Assembly: GCF_003312425.1 (NCBI RefSeq)
Contig: NZ_QNUX01000007.1
Location: 62,001 to 126,000 of the forward strand
Direction of reading: 5' to 3'
DNA: 64,000 nt
Source: Flavobacterium psychrolimnae
GTDB taxonomy: Bacteria; Bacteroidota; Bacteroidia; Flavobacteriales; Flavobacteriaceae
Made by a program: the position numbers and the translations under genes. Positions 1 to 7,998 of the stretch are shown in pieces. Under the pieces are notes generated by a model. That model was not told the origin of the DNA, did not search any database, and saw only the letters and a list, made by a program, of their open reading frames with translations. Position 1 is the first letter of the stretch, and each line of letters begins with the position of its first letter.

Positions 1-1
1 G

Positions 2-247
2 CATTATCTTAATAATTTCAAATTGAGCCTGGAACAATTTTCCGGTAAAATATTTGCATCAAAATTAAATATAAAAGGATTAATCGCCCACGACATTGAC
101 GACACCGTAGTTTTATTCGAAGAAGGAAAAAAAATTGCAGGAGCTTGGAAAAATGTAATTTTCATTGAGACTAAAGGCTTAGGTCATAGCATGCACGACG
201 ATGAGTTGTATAAGAAAGTATCTCATTTTTTATTTGAAGAAAAATAG
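2..247 (+). CDS. Alpha/beta hydrolase, C-terminal part (gene enters from the left edge)
   Basis: The open frame runs from base 2 to a stop at 245-247 with no convincing internal start (the first start-like codon is a TTG at 23), so the gene begins upstream of the window. The visible 81 residues hold HDIDDTVV, which fits the acid strand of the alpha/beta hydrolase fold, and GLGHSMHDD, which fits the catalytic histidine loop, with the usual spacing. The nucleophile Ser-containing part lies outside. The substrate cannot be told. The fold assignment is fairly sure; esterase, peptidase and acyltransferase activities all remain possible. Confidence 0.7.
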   Translation, partial: HYLNNFKLSLEQFSGKIFASKLNIKGLIAHDIDDTVVLFEEGKKIAGAWKNVIFIETKGLGHSMHDDELYKKVSHFLFEEK

Positions 248-366
248 ATTCTTAGATGATATGAACTTCTGTATTAAATCTGAGAAGACTAAATACAATC
301 CATCGAAACTTACCTTTCTAACAATCCAAAAATTTAAGAAGTCTAAAATCTAACAAACAAATTCAT

Positions 367-374
367 TACTTTTG
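367..374 (+). promoter_or_regulatory. Bacteroidota -7 box (TACTTTTG) of rluF
   Basis: The box ends only four bases before the rluF ATG, so transcription would begin at or next to the start codon and the mRNA would be leaderless or nearly so. I see no -33 TTG at the usual spacing. Confidence 0.5.
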
Positions 375-378
375 CAGT

Positions 379-1191
379 ATGGAAGAAAATTTAAAACGCC
401 TCAATAAATTCATAGGAGAAACTGGTTATTGTTCCCGCCGCGAAGCTGATAAAATCATTGAAGAAGGTCGTGTAACCATCAATGGAGTTGTTCCGGAATT
501 AGGTACAAAAGTTTCCCCAAATGACGAAGTGCGTATTGACGGTAAACTAATCCGTGAGCAAAATGAGAAACCTGTTTATCTTGCTTTCTATAAACCCGTT
601 GGAATCGAGTGTACCACAAACCTTGATGTTCGCAATAATATTGTGGATTACATCAATTATCCGAAACGTATTTTTCCTATCGGACGATTGGACAAAGCCA
701 GTGAAGGCTTGATTTTTATGACCAATGACGGTGATATCGTCAATAAAATATTAAGAGCCCGAAACAATCACGAAAAAGAATATACGGTAACCGTAAACAA
801 ACCCATCACCGATCGTTTTATCGAAAGAATGGGCAATGGAGTTCCAATTTTAGACACCGTTACCCGAAAATGTAAGGTGGAACAAATTAGTAAATTCATT
901 TTCAAAATTATCTTGACACAAGGTTTAAACCGTCAGATCCGTAGAATGACAGAGTATTTAGGCTATGATGTTACAGCGCTAAAACGCATCCGAATCATCA
1001 ATATTTCGCTTGATGTTCCTGTTGGAAGATACCGCGATTTGACCGATGCCGAAATCAAAGAACTGAACGAATTGATTGAACCTTCCAGCAAAACAGAAGA
1101 AGCGAGTTTGCCCAAAGCGGAGCCTGCCAAAAGAAGAACCGAATTCATTAAAAGAGATGATCCCAGATTTAAAGGACGAGGAGATTATTAA
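379..1191 (+). CDS. rluF: 23S rRNA pseudouridine synthase RluF
   Basis: Converts a uridine of 23S rRNA to pseudouridine (U2604 for the E. coli enzyme). Residues 5-50 form an S4 RNA-binding domain ([18 protein letters not shown]); the RsuA/RluF catalytic domain follows with GRLDKASEG, whose Asp105 is the catalytic aspartate, and GLNRQIRRM. The stretches [18 protein letters not shown] and HEKEYTVTV resemble E. coli RluF more than RluB or RluE. The last 35 residues are a Lys/Arg/Glu-rich tail beyond the usual domain end. It stands alone, with a -7 box directly before the ATG and a hairpin after the stop. Confidence 0.9.
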   Translation: MEENLKRLNKFIGETGYCSRREADKIIEEGRVTINGVVPELGTKVSPNDEVRIDGKLIREQNEKPVYLAFYKPVGIECTTNLDVRNNIVDYINYPKRIFPIGRLDKASEGLIFMTNDGDIVNKILRARNNHEKEYTVTVNKPITDRFIERMGNGVPILDTVTRKCKVEQISKFIFKIILTQGLNRQIRRMTEYLGYDVTALKRIRIINISLDVPVGRYRDLTDAEIKELNELIEPSSKTEEASLPKAEPAKRRTEFIKRDDPRFKGRGDY

Positions 1192-1203
1192 AAAATACAA
1201 ATC

Positions 1204-1223
1204 CCATCAGTTGAAGCTGATGG
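1204..1223 (+). terminator. Hairpin after rluF
   Basis: CCATCAG and CTGATGG pair around a six-base loop, followed by a short AATTTTC tract. The T-run is weak, so this is a modest terminator. Confidence 0.45.
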
Positions 1224-1281
1224 AATTTTCATATTGGTAGTAAAAATAGAGCGATTTAGAAAAAATAAATAACAATATTAC

Positions 1282-1680
1282 TCATTTTTTGCTTCGAATT
1301 ACTTTTGAAGTAATTAGTCCCAAAACATAAAAAATTGTTGTACTAAAAAAAGCAAAAATAAAACCTGAAATAAATAAGAAATTTCTTCCAGTATCATTTG
1401 TTAGAACTTTCATCGCTTCTTTTTGACTATTTGTTATTTCAATTCCATTAAAGAACCCATCCTTGTTAAGATCGTAACGATTTAAATCCCATTGATAATA
1501 AATGGTGTCATACGTAGCTTTGCCAACAATCAATAGGTATAAACCCAAAAATAGTATTAAGCTATTCCAAAACAATCTATTCTTTTTTAAAATTTTATAA
1601 TAAAAAACTATCATTGATAACCCAACTAAGCAAAGAATTGTTGGTGCGGCTAAATGAAATGGTATTGCAATATCCTTCAT
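1282..1680 (-). CDS. Membrane protein with an EF-hand-like loop
   Basis: I do not recognise the family. The 132 residues contain three likely membrane helices (about 10-28, 38-55 and 100-122). Between the second and third lies DLNKDGFFNGIE at residues 70-81, which fits the 12-residue EF-hand calcium loop (Asp at 1, Asn at 3, Asp at 5, Gly at 6, Glu at 12). It is the last gene of a four-gene minus-strand operon, 12 bases after the DUF4173-like gene. Calcium binding is an inference from the loop alone; no paired second EF-hand is visible. Confidence 0.6.
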   Translation of the reverse strand: MKDIAIPFHLAAPTILCLVGLSMIVFYYKILKKNRLFWNSLILFLGLYLLIVGKATYDTIYYQWDLNRYDLNKDGFFNGIEITNSQKEAMKVLTNDTGRNFLFISGFIFAFFSTTIFYVLGLITSKVIRSKK

Positions 1681-1692
1681 TGATTTTCTATT

Positions 1693-3084
1693 TTATTCGT
1701 TTTTAGAATCCAAAAATTCGTAATAAAGTGATTTCGACAAAAAGCTTTCTTCAGGTAAATTCTCTTCATAGCCGAATTTAAAATTCTCTTTCCCTTGCAT
1801 CTGTTCTGGATGAAGTTTAAAATAATCATAATAGGCTTTATCATTAAAGTTCAAACTTCTCAGAAAACGTTGTTCAACACCTTTGTTTACCGAAATATTA
1901 TAATTGGTAATCAGATTTCCCCAATTCACAAAACTGCATAGTAAGATTGTTCCGTAGAAATACCAAATCATTTGATTGAAAAGAAAAGCATTCGTTTTTT
2001 GCTTGGTAATTTTTATAAAAGAAATAACCAATCCAATTATGGCTAGAATCAAGAAAGCATAAACACCCAATCTTTTATAAGTCAATCCGAAAAAAGAAAC
2101 ATATTCTGAGTTTTTAATAATTGTACTAAGGATTAAAACTCCGTTTAAGAAAATCCAAATCTTTGCTAATTTTTTAAGATTTTTAGCTTTTTCATCAAAA
2201 TTAAATCCTCCTTTAAAATAGAATAAAATAACGCCAACTGCCATTATAATTGAAAAAATAACGGCAGCAACTCTTTCGTGTGTATCAGAACTTAAGTTAG
2301 ATTTTTGGACCACTTCAAAAAACTGTTCGTAATTATAAGTTGCAATAAAAACCAAAAGCAACGTATTTAAAAGAAACAACGTAATCTCGCCACTTCTTCT
2401 TTCAAAATCAATATCCAGAAACGAAAATGAATTTAGATTTTGCGTTTTGGCTTCTTCCTTAAAATCATTGTCCAGTAAATTATTCTTTTCATAACAAACC
2501 TCAGGAATCCAATAATTCCAGAAAGTGAACGAAATGAAAAATCCTAAAGCGGTCAGTACAAATGCTTGCCACGCATCAATATCTAAATAATAACCAGTAA
2601 ACAAAGACGAAAAATGATCGCTTCCAAAAGAATATACAATTAAAAACAACCCAAGAAATAGGATTGGAATAACAAAATAAGCAATCAGTTTTTTAGCAAA
2701 ACCGTTATTGACTTTTCGCTTAGGAAGATATTGACTGAACATCAATATGCGACCTAACGAAGCGATACCGTTCATTAATACTAAAGGAATAGCCTGTAAC
2801 AATTTAAGTTTTGGTTCCTGAGTTTTGAATTGTAAAAAGATAATCGACAAAGCCATGGCAAAAAACGATGGAAAATCTCCGTACCAGGCAAATGCAAAGC
2901 AAGACAGAACCGATGTAACCACTAAAATCAAATGCAACCTACTAGTAAATTTCTCTTGGAAGAAATAACATATTAAGGCGGTTTGCATCATACCGAAAAT
3001 GGCCCAATTGAGACCCAAATCTTGGTTGTAAAAAAGCAGTGTAAAAACCAAACTGCTGATTAAAATAAAATGTAGTTTTTTCAT
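1693..3084 (-). CDS. DUF4173-like polytopic membrane protein
   Basis: 463 residues with about a dozen hydrophobic helices, starting with an uncleaved-looking N-terminal helix. The central stretch RRSGEITLFLLNTLLLVF, followed by a helix and a conserved-looking YEQFF, resembles the DUF4173 family; the molecular function is unknown. It follows the winged-helix regulator gene after a 54-base gap that holds an inverted repeat and a promoter-like box, so it may have its own regulated promoter inside the operon. The last 45 residues are a soluble, Tyr- and Glu-rich tail. Membrane location is sure; the family name is probable. Confidence 0.7.
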   Translation of the reverse strand: MKKLHFILISSLVFTLLFYNQDLGLNWAIFGMMQTALICYFFQEKFTSRLHLILVVTSVLSCFAFAWYGDFPSFFAMALSIIFLQFKTQEPKLKLLQAIPLVLMNGIASLGRILMFSQYLPKRKVNNGFAKKLIAYFVIPILFLGLFLIVYSFGSDHFSSLFTGYYLDIDAWQAFVLTALGFFISFTFWNYWIPEVCYEKNNLLDNDFKEEAKTQNLNSFSFLDIDFERRSGEITLFLLNTLLLVFIATYNYEQFFEVVQKSNLSSDTHERVAAVIFSIIMAVGVILFYFKGGFNFDEKAKNLKKLAKIWIFLNGVLILSTIIKNSEYVSFFGLTYKRLGVYAFLILAIIGLVISFIKITKQKTNAFLFNQMIWYFYGTILLCSFVNWGNLITNYNISVNKGVEQRFLRSLNFNDKAYYDYFKLHPEQMQGKENFKFGYEENLPEESFLSKSLYYEFLDSKNE

Positions 3085-3102
3085 AATTAATGATTTAAAA
3101 GT

Positions 3103-3119
3103 ACTTTGTATTTCAAAGT
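3103..3119. promoter_or_regulatory. Operator-like inverted repeat ACTTTG-N5-CAAAGT, internal copy
   Basis: The two six-base arms (seven with flanking T/A) are identical to those at 4059-4075 while the five-base spacer differs (TATTT here). It lies 19 bases before the DUF4173-like start codon. Read on the minus strand, the distal arm belongs to TATACTTTG, close to a -7 box, so a bound protein would cover the promoter. Confidence 0.6.
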
Positions 3120-3138
3120 ATAAAGTTAAAAAAAAGGG

Positions 3139-3432
3139 TTATTTCGATTTGATTAATTTTTCTAGACTATTCAAGTGTGAAACAAAAGCAGTTCTGCCAA
3201 TATTGGTAACTCGATACGACGTTTTTGGTTTTTTACCAACAAATTCTTTTTTTACTTCTATGTATCCAGATTTTTCTAACGCCGAAGAATGACTTGCTAA
3301 ATTTCCATCAGTGATATTCAATAAAGATTTCATTTCAGTAAAATCAATCCAATCGCTTACCATCAGAACAGACATAATGCCTAATCTAACCCGACTTTCG
3401 AAATCTTTATTTAATTTATCAATGATTCCCAT
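3139..3432 (-). CDS. Winged-helix transcriptional regulator (HTH_34/MarR-like)
   Basis: A 97-residue regulator starting MGIIDKLNKDFESRVR. The body has the small winged-helix pattern: a helix (RLGIMSVLMV), a recognition region (LNITDGNLASHSSALEKSG) and a wing (GKKPKTSYRVT). An upstream in-frame ATG at 3540 would add 36 residues overlapping the preceding gene in another frame; I reject it because the start at 3432 sits two bases after that gene's stop. The matching inverted repeats before the membrane-protein gene and before the DUF4173-like gene are its likely targets, so it probably controls its own operon. The inducer is unknown. Confidence 0.82.
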   Translation of the reverse strand: MGIIDKLNKDFESRVRLGIMSVLMVSDWIDFTEMKSLLNITDGNLASHSSALEKSGYIEVKKEFVGKKPKTSYRVTNIGRTAFVSHLNSLEKLIKSK

Positions 3433-3434
3433 TT

Positions 3435-4049
3435 CTATTTGTATTTTTTGAACACAATTATTCCATACAAAATATGCAAAATTCCAAATCCTACTGCCCA
3501 AAAAACAAGACCAAAACCAAGATAAAAAAGTGAAATACATCCTAGAATAATTTCACATGCACCTAAATATCTAATATCCGAAAAAGTATATTTCCCAGCA
3601 TTAATAAGTGCTAAACCATAAAACAATAAAGTAACAGGAGCAATCAGAGCAAACAATTGATGGTATAAAAGTGCTACACAAAATACGCCTCCAACTAATA
3701 AAGGAATCGCTAGATTCAGTAACATTTTTTTAGTGGTATTCGTCCAAATCGGCAAATCAAACTTTTTACTTTTTCTCAAAGTAAAAAATATCCCTGCCCC
3801 AAATGCAAGTATCAAAATTGCCAAAGCAACGAAAACTAATTCGATTATTAAATCATAACTATACATCTTTTGCTTTCCATCAAAATATTCAATACCATTA
3901 TTTTTAAATAATTGATATGCATAAATTGATCCCGCTAATGCGAATAAGCCCGCAAATACTCCTGAAAGGCCACTTAACGAAATAAATCTGGAAGAGCGCT
4001 CCATCATGGAACGAATATGTGATAAATCTTCTTGAAGTTTTTGACTCAT
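3435..4049 (-). CDS. Integral membrane protein, first gene of the regulator operon
   Basis: 204 residues, no recognised family. A charged N-terminal segment (QKLQEDLSHIRSMMERSSRF) is followed by about six hydrophobic helices (roughly 20-45, 68-92, 107-128, 130-150, 158-178 and 178-198). Membrane proteins of this look are often paired with small winged-helix regulators in Bacteroidota, and the regulator follows two bases after this stop. The start at 4049 is supported by a promoter with both boxes just upstream and by the operator-like repeat 10 bases before the ATG. Confidence 0.72.
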   Translation of the reverse strand: MSQKLQEDLSHIRSMMERSSRFISLSGLSGVFAGLFALAGSIYAYQLFKNNGIEYFDGKQKMYSYDLIIELVFVALAILILAFGAGIFFTLRKSKKFDLPIWTNTTKKMLLNLAIPLLVGGVFCVALLYHQLFALIAPVTLLFYGLALINAGKYTFSDIRYLGACEIILGCISLFYLGFGLVFWAVGFGILHILYGIIVFKKYK

Positions 4050-4058
4050 AAATAAAGT

Positions 4059-4075
4059 ACTTTGAACTACAAAGT
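4059..4075. promoter_or_regulatory. Operator-like inverted repeat ACTTTG-N5-CAAAGT, operon-leading copy
   Basis: Same arms as at 3103-3119 with a different spacer (AACTA). On the minus strand the upstream arm is part of the -7 box TAACTTTG (4070-4077), so occupation should block the promoter. Confidence 0.62.
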
Positions 4076-4098
4076 TACTTATTAATTTTAGATTTCAA
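4070..4098 (-). promoter_or_regulatory. Promoter of the regulator operon
   Basis: On the minus strand a -33 TTG (4096-4098) and a -7 box TAACTTTG (4070-4077) are separated by 18 bases, inside the 17-23 range known for Bacteroidota sigma-A promoters. The start codon is about 20 bases downstream. Confidence 0.55.
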
Positions 4099-4155
4099 AA
4101 CAGAAAGGGAATTATTTTTAATAAATATTTATTAAAAATAATTCCCTTTCTGTTT
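4098..4155. repeat. Perfect 58-bp palindrome
   Basis: Two 29-base arms beginning AAACAGAAAGGGAATTATT are exact reverse complements with no spacer, centred between 4126 and 4127. It lies between the end of the 43-aa peptide gene and the promoter of the regulator operon, and may act as a terminator for the former, although there is no extra U-tract beyond the stem. Confidence 0.85.
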
Positions 4156-4195
4156 AAAAGAAAAGAGTGGTATAAAAGATTCGTTTGCTCAGAAT

Positions 4196-4327
4196 CTATT
4201 TTTTGCCTGCTTCCCAACCTCTTTGAATCTCACCAATAGTAGAATCCCAGTCGTAGATTGTTTGTATGATAAAAAGTGTAGCAAATCCTAAGAAAAATAT
4301 TTTTATGTCTCTGTTTGAAATTTTCAT
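4196..4327 (-). CDS. 43-residue single-helix membrane peptide
   Basis: An ATG at 4325-4327 opens a 43-codon frame ending TAG at 4196. The peptide has a basic start (MKISNRDIK), one hydrophobic helix (IFFLGFATLFIIQTIY, residues 10-25) and a polar, Trp-containing tail ending GWEAGKK. The codons look like those of neighbouring genes. It sits between corA and the large palindrome. No homologue comes to mind, so it is supported only by its composition and position. Confidence 0.5.
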   Translation of the reverse strand: MKISNRDIKIFFLGFATLFIIQTIYDWDSTIGEIQRGWEAGKK

Positions 4328-4411
4328 TTTTATAATATTTAATTATTTGCTTAAATATATAAATTAATTGAATCAAAAATCGAAAAAAGTAAGATTAATA
4401 TTAATTTAAAA

Positions 4412-5338
4412 TTAAAACCATCTTTTTCTTTTGAATAAAAACACACCAAAAGCAGATAACAAAACTGATACAGAAATAACAATCCATATTCCAAAGCGAT
4501 TATCTTCTAAATCATTAGGAACGTTCATTCCATATAAACTGGCAATCAATGTTGGAATCATCAGAATAATCGAAATCGAAGTCATCTGCTTCATAATCGT
4601 ATTCATATTATTTGAAATCACAGAAGCATACGCATCCATAGTTCCCGTTAAGATGTCGCTATAAATATTAGTAGTTTCCTGCGCCTGACGCAATTCAATC
4701 TCAACATCTTCCAGCAAATCCAAGTCAAAATGCTCTTTTTGGGATTTAATGTTCTTGATTCGGTGCAACAAAATATCGTTGCCCTTCAAGGAAGTCATAA
4801 AGAATACTAAACATTTTTCTATTTGAAGTAACGCCTGCAACTCTTCATTTTTAATTGACTTTTCTAAATTGTCTTCGGCTAATTTTATTTTTTGGTTGAC
4901 TTGTTTTAAGTATTTCAAAAACCAAACACTGGATGACAGCAATAACTTCAACACTAAATCGAAGTTGTCTTTAATATCGATATTCTTGCGTTTGGTATAG
5001 GTTACAAAATCCGTAAGCATTTCCGTTTTATGAAAACTAATGGTAATACAAACTTCTCCTTTAAAAACAACCCCGACAGGAATCGTATGAAAAGGCAACT
5101 TCACATCGTTACTCTTAACAGGAATTCGCATGATGATCAAAGTCCAACCATTTTCAATTTCTATCCTTGGTCTTTCATCAATATCTTCAATGTCGTTATA
5201 AAATGCTTCGGGAATTTGTAATTCTTCGAGTAAATATTTTTTTTCTGCTTCAGTAGGACATTCAATATTGATCCAGCAGTTTGGAGTCCAATCAGCAGTG
5301 GCAATTAATCCGTTATTGTTTTTGTAAAAAGCTCTCAT
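4412..5338 (-). CDS. corA: CorA-type magnesium/cobalt transporter
   Basis: Inner-membrane channel for Mg2+ (and Co2+ or Ni2+), working as a pentamer. 308 residues: a soluble N-terminal alpha/beta domain, a long helical stretch (about 130-235) and two C-terminal membrane helices. The signature GMN is present as YGMNVP at residues 270-272, between the helices at the pore mouth. The protein ends KRKRWF, the basic tail of the family. It is a single gene; the 225-base region upstream contains an imperfect hairpin but no recognised Mg2+ riboswitch. Confidence 0.9.
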   Translation of the reverse strand: MRAFYKNNNGLIATADWTPNCWINIECPTEAEKKYLLEELQIPEAFYNDIEDIDERPRIEIENGWTLIIMRIPVKSNDVKLPFHTIPVGVVFKGEVCITISFHKTEMLTDFVTYTKRKNIDIKDNFDLVLKLLLSSSVWFLKYLKQVNQKIKLAEDNLEKSIKNEELQALLQIEKCLVFFMTSLKGNDILLHRIKNIKSQKEHFDLDLLEDVEIELRQAQETTNIYSDILTGTMDAYASVISNNMNTIMKQMTSISIILMIPTLIASLYGMNVPNDLEDNRFGIWIVISVSVLLSAFGVFLFKRKRWF

Positions 5339-5360
5339 TTCAAAATTCTATAGGTTTATG

Positions 5361-5390
5361 TATAGCCTCTTGAAAAAGTCAAGTGCTATA
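5361..5390. repeat. Imperfect hairpin upstream of corA
   Basis: TATAGC and CTTGA pair with TCAAG and GCTATA around an AAAAG loop, with a small internal asymmetry. It lies 23-52 bases before the corA start. A leader role is possible but unproven. Confidence 0.3.
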
Positions 5391-5515
5391 TTAGTTCAAC
5401 ATTTCCGAATAATAATCGTCCATTTTAAAGGTCTTTTTTAAGTGTTGTAAAAGTATTCTTTTAAATTCCATTTTAGCATCAATTATCAGAATTTTATGCG
5501 TTTATTAAGATAAAA

Positions 5516-5543
5516 AAAGCCTTAAACGTATGTTTAAGGCTTT
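5516..5543 (-). terminator. Terminator after folD
   Basis: AAAGCCTTAAAC pairs perfectly with GTTTAAGGCTTT around GTAT, and on the minus strand runs into seven T. Confidence 0.85.
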
Positions 5544-5563
5544 CGATCAAAACTATTTTGTCT

Positions 5564-6445
5564 TTATTTATTTCTTTTCATTTCCCTTGCCAAAAGCGTG
5601 TTTTTCAACAACATTGCAATGGTCATAGGCCCTACTCCACCTGGAACTGGAGTGATAAACGATGATTTTTTACTTACATTTTCAAAATCAACATCACCCG
5701 TGATTACGTATCCTTTTTCGTTTGTTTCATCAGGAACACGAGTAATACCTACGTCAATAACGACAACTCCCTCTTTTACCATATTTGCTTTCAGGTAATT
5801 TGGAACACCCAAAGCCGTAATAATGATATCCGCTTGAATAGTAATTTCCTCAATGTTTTTAGTGTAACTGTGCGTCAAAGTGACTGTTGAATTTCCAGGA
5901 AAACCTTTTCTACCCATCAAAATACTCATTGGTCTTCCCACAATATGACTACGCCCAATAACTACGGTATGTTTACCTTTGGTTTCTACTCCATATCTTT
6001 CTAACAATTCCAGAATTCCAAAAGGTGTCGCAGGAATAAAAGTAGTCATGTCTAAAGCCATTTTTCCAAAATTCTCAGGATGAAATCCATCGACATCTTT
6101 GCTTGGATCTACCGCCATCAATACTTTTTGCTCATCAATTTGTTCTGGAAGCGGCAATTGAACGATAAATCCATCAATAGCATCATTTTCGTTCAATTCT
6201 TTAATCTTCTTTAGCAATTCAACTTCAGTAGTAGTACTTGGCATTTTTACTAAAGTAGATTCAAAACCTACTCTTTCACACGCCTTTACTTTACTCCCTA
6301 CATAAGTTAAACTTGCACCATCATTTCCAACAATTAGGGCTGCTAAATGAGGAACTTTCTCCCCATTGTCTTTCATTTTTTGTACTTCTACAGCGATTTC
6401 ACTTTTAATATCCTCCGCTGTTTTTTTTCCGTCTAGTAGTTGCAT
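5564..6445 (-). CDS. folD: Methylenetetrahydrofolate dehydrogenase / methenyltetrahydrofolate cyclohydrolase FolD
   Basis: Cytosolic bifunctional enzyme that interconverts 5,10-methylene-, methenyl- and 10-formyl-tetrahydrofolate for one-carbon metabolism. 293 residues, the usual length. The catalytic YxxxK is Tyr48-Lys52 in YVGSKVKACE; VQLPLPEQI and DVDGFHPEN form the substrate cleft; GRSHIVGRPMSILM is the nucleotide-binding signature; TPVPGGVGPMT is the C-terminal family motif. The start MQLLDGKK aligns with family N-termini. Separate terminators before and after suggest it is transcribed alone. Confidence 0.96.
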   Translation of the reverse strand: MQLLDGKKTAEDIKSEIAVEVQKMKDNGEKVPHLAALIVGNDGASLTYVGSKVKACERVGFESTLVKMPSTTTEVELLKKIKELNENDAIDGFIVQLPLPEQIDEQKVLMAVDPSKDVDGFHPENFGKMALDMTTFIPATPFGILELLERYGVETKGKHTVVIGRSHIVGRPMSILMGRKGFPGNSTVTLTHSYTKNIEEITIQADIIITALGVPNYLKANMVKEGVVVIDVGITRVPDETNEKGYVITGDVDFENVSKKSSFITPVPGGVGPMTIAMLLKNTLLAREMKRNK

Positions 6446-6466
6446 TGTTATTGGGTTTAATATATT

Positions 6467-6513
6467 AAAGCCGAAAGTCTTAAAATCATTACGACTTTAA
6501 GACTTTCGGCTTT
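6467..6513 (-). terminator. Terminator between ffh and folD
   Basis: An 18-bp perfect stem (AAAGCCGAAAGTCTTAAA and its complement) around an 11-base loop lies 10 bases after the ffh stop. Confidence 0.8.
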
Positions 6514-6522
6514 TTACTCATT

Positions 6523-7872
6523 TTATTTCATTCCTGGCATTCCGCCTTTCATACCGCCCATCATTTTCATTAGGTTTTTCCCTCCTGGACCCTGCATCAT
6601 TTTCATCATCTTACTCATTTGGTCGAACTGCTTCATTAACTGATTCACCTGTTCGATTTTGGTTCCGGAACCTTTTGCAATTCTTGCTTTTCTTTTTACA
6701 TCAATCAAAGCCGGCTTGCTTCTTTCAATTGGCGTCATCGAGTGAATAATGGCTTCAATATGTTTGAAAGCATCGTCTTCAATCTCCACATCTTTCATGG
6801 CTTTTGAAGCACCTGGTATCATTCCAACCAAATCTTTCATATTACCCATTTTCTTTACTTGTTGAATTTGAGAAAGGAAATCATCAAAACCGAATTCGTT
6901 TTTGGCAATTTTCTTTTGGATTTTTCGTGCTTCTTCTTCGTCAAATTGCTCTTGCGCTCTTTCTACCAAAGACACAACGTCTCCCATCCCCAATATCCTT
7001 TCGGCCATACGAATTGGATAGAACACATCAATGGCGTCCATCTTTTCTCCGGTACCTACGAATTTAATTGGTTTATTAACAACCGATTTTATCGAAATTG
7101 CTGCTCCACCACGTGTATCACCATCTAATTTGGTTAAAATAACCCCATCAAAATTTAATCTTTCGTTGAAAGCTTTTGCCGTGTTTACAGCATCTTGACC
7201 TGTCATTGCATCCACAACAAATAAGGTTTCTTGCGGCTGAATGGCTTTATGAACGCGTTCTATTTCGTTCATCATTTCCTCATCAACAGCTAAACGACCT
7301 GCTGTATCGACAATCACTACATTGAATCCGTTTGCCTTCGCATGTTTGATTGCATTTTGAGCAATTTCTACCGGATTTTTATTTTCTGGTTCTGAATACA
7401 CCTCAACTCCAATCGAATCTCCAACTACATATAATTGTTGAATCGCCGCAGGACGGTAAATATCACAGGCCACTAAAAGTGGTTTCTTGTTCTTTTTTGT
7501 AAGAAGATAATTCGCTAGTTTTCCAGAAAAAGTTGTTTTTCCAGATCCTTGTAAACCAGCCATCAAAATAACTGTTGGATTTCCCGAAAGATTGATTCCG
7601 GCAACATCGCCACCCATTAATTCAGTCAGTTCATCTTTGACTAACTTCACCAATAATTGTCCCGGCTGAAGCGTTGTCAATACATCCTGTCCGATTGCTT
7701 TTTCTTTTACTTTAGTGGTAAAATCTTTTGCAATTTTAAAATTGACATCGGCGTCAAGCAAGGCACGTCGAACTTCTTTCAAAGTTTCGGCTACGTTTAC
7801 TTCAGTAATTTTTCCGTGTCCTTTTAATATATGAAAGGCTTTGTCTAGTTTATCGCTTAAATTATCGAACAT
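6523..7872 (-). CDS. ffh: Signal recognition particle protein Ffh (SRP54)
   Basis: GTPase that binds signal sequences on the ribosome with 4.5S RNA and delivers nascent membrane proteins to FtsY. 449 residues: N-domain (1-90), G-domain with GLQGSGKTTFSGKLA (G1), DTAGR (G3) and TKLDGD (G4), and a methionine-rich M-domain ending in repeated KMMGGMKGGMPGMK. A -7 box lies 23 bases before the ATG. Length and all motifs are normal. Confidence 0.97.
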   Translation of the reverse strand: MFDNLSDKLDKAFHILKGHGKITEVNVAETLKEVRRALLDADVNFKIAKDFTTKVKEKAIGQDVLTTLQPGQLLVKLVKDELTELMGGDVAGINLSGNPTVILMAGLQGSGKTTFSGKLANYLLTKKNKKPLLVACDIYRPAAIQQLYVVGDSIGVEVYSEPENKNPVEIAQNAIKHAKANGFNVVIVDTAGRLAVDEEMMNEIERVHKAIQPQETLFVVDAMTGQDAVNTAKAFNERLNFDGVILTKLDGDTRGGAAISIKSVVNKPIKFVGTGEKMDAIDVFYPIRMAERILGMGDVVSLVERAQEQFDEEEARKIQKKIAKNEFGFDDFLSQIQQVKKMGNMKDLVGMIPGASKAMKDVEIEDDAFKHIEAIIHSMTPIERSKPALIDVKRKARIAKGSGTKIEQVNQLMKQFDQMSKMMKMMQGPGGKNLMKMMGGMKGGMPGMK

Positions 7873-7894
7873 AGTATTTATTTATTTTGAAATG

Positions 7895-7902
7895 CAAATT
7901 TA
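7895..7902 (-). promoter_or_regulatory. -7 box TAAATTTG of ffh
   Basis: Reads TAAATTTGC on the minus strand, giving a leader of about 16 bases. Confidence 0.45.
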
Positions 7903-7941
7903 AGCATTTGATTTTGAAGTTGTATTCATAATATTATAAAA

Positions 7942-7965
7942 AAAACAGCCTTTTTAGACTGTTTT
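7942..7965 (-). terminator. Terminator after the 156-aa lipoprotein gene
   Basis: On the minus strand AAAACAGTCT and AGGCTGTTTT form a 10-bp stem with one G-U pair and an AAAA loop, followed by T residues. Confidence 0.75.
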
Positions 7966-7998
7966 GAAGTTGTATTCGCTGATTTAACTTAAAATAAA

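Noticed and set aside
3433..3540. Longer N-terminus for the winged-helix regulator
   Set aside because: It would overlap the membrane-protein gene by 100 bases and adds Trp/Phe-rich residues unlike the family.
5339..5563. Magnesium riboswitch upstream of corA
   Set aside because: Only one short imperfect hairpin is visible; no known Mg2+ riboswitch core can be traced.
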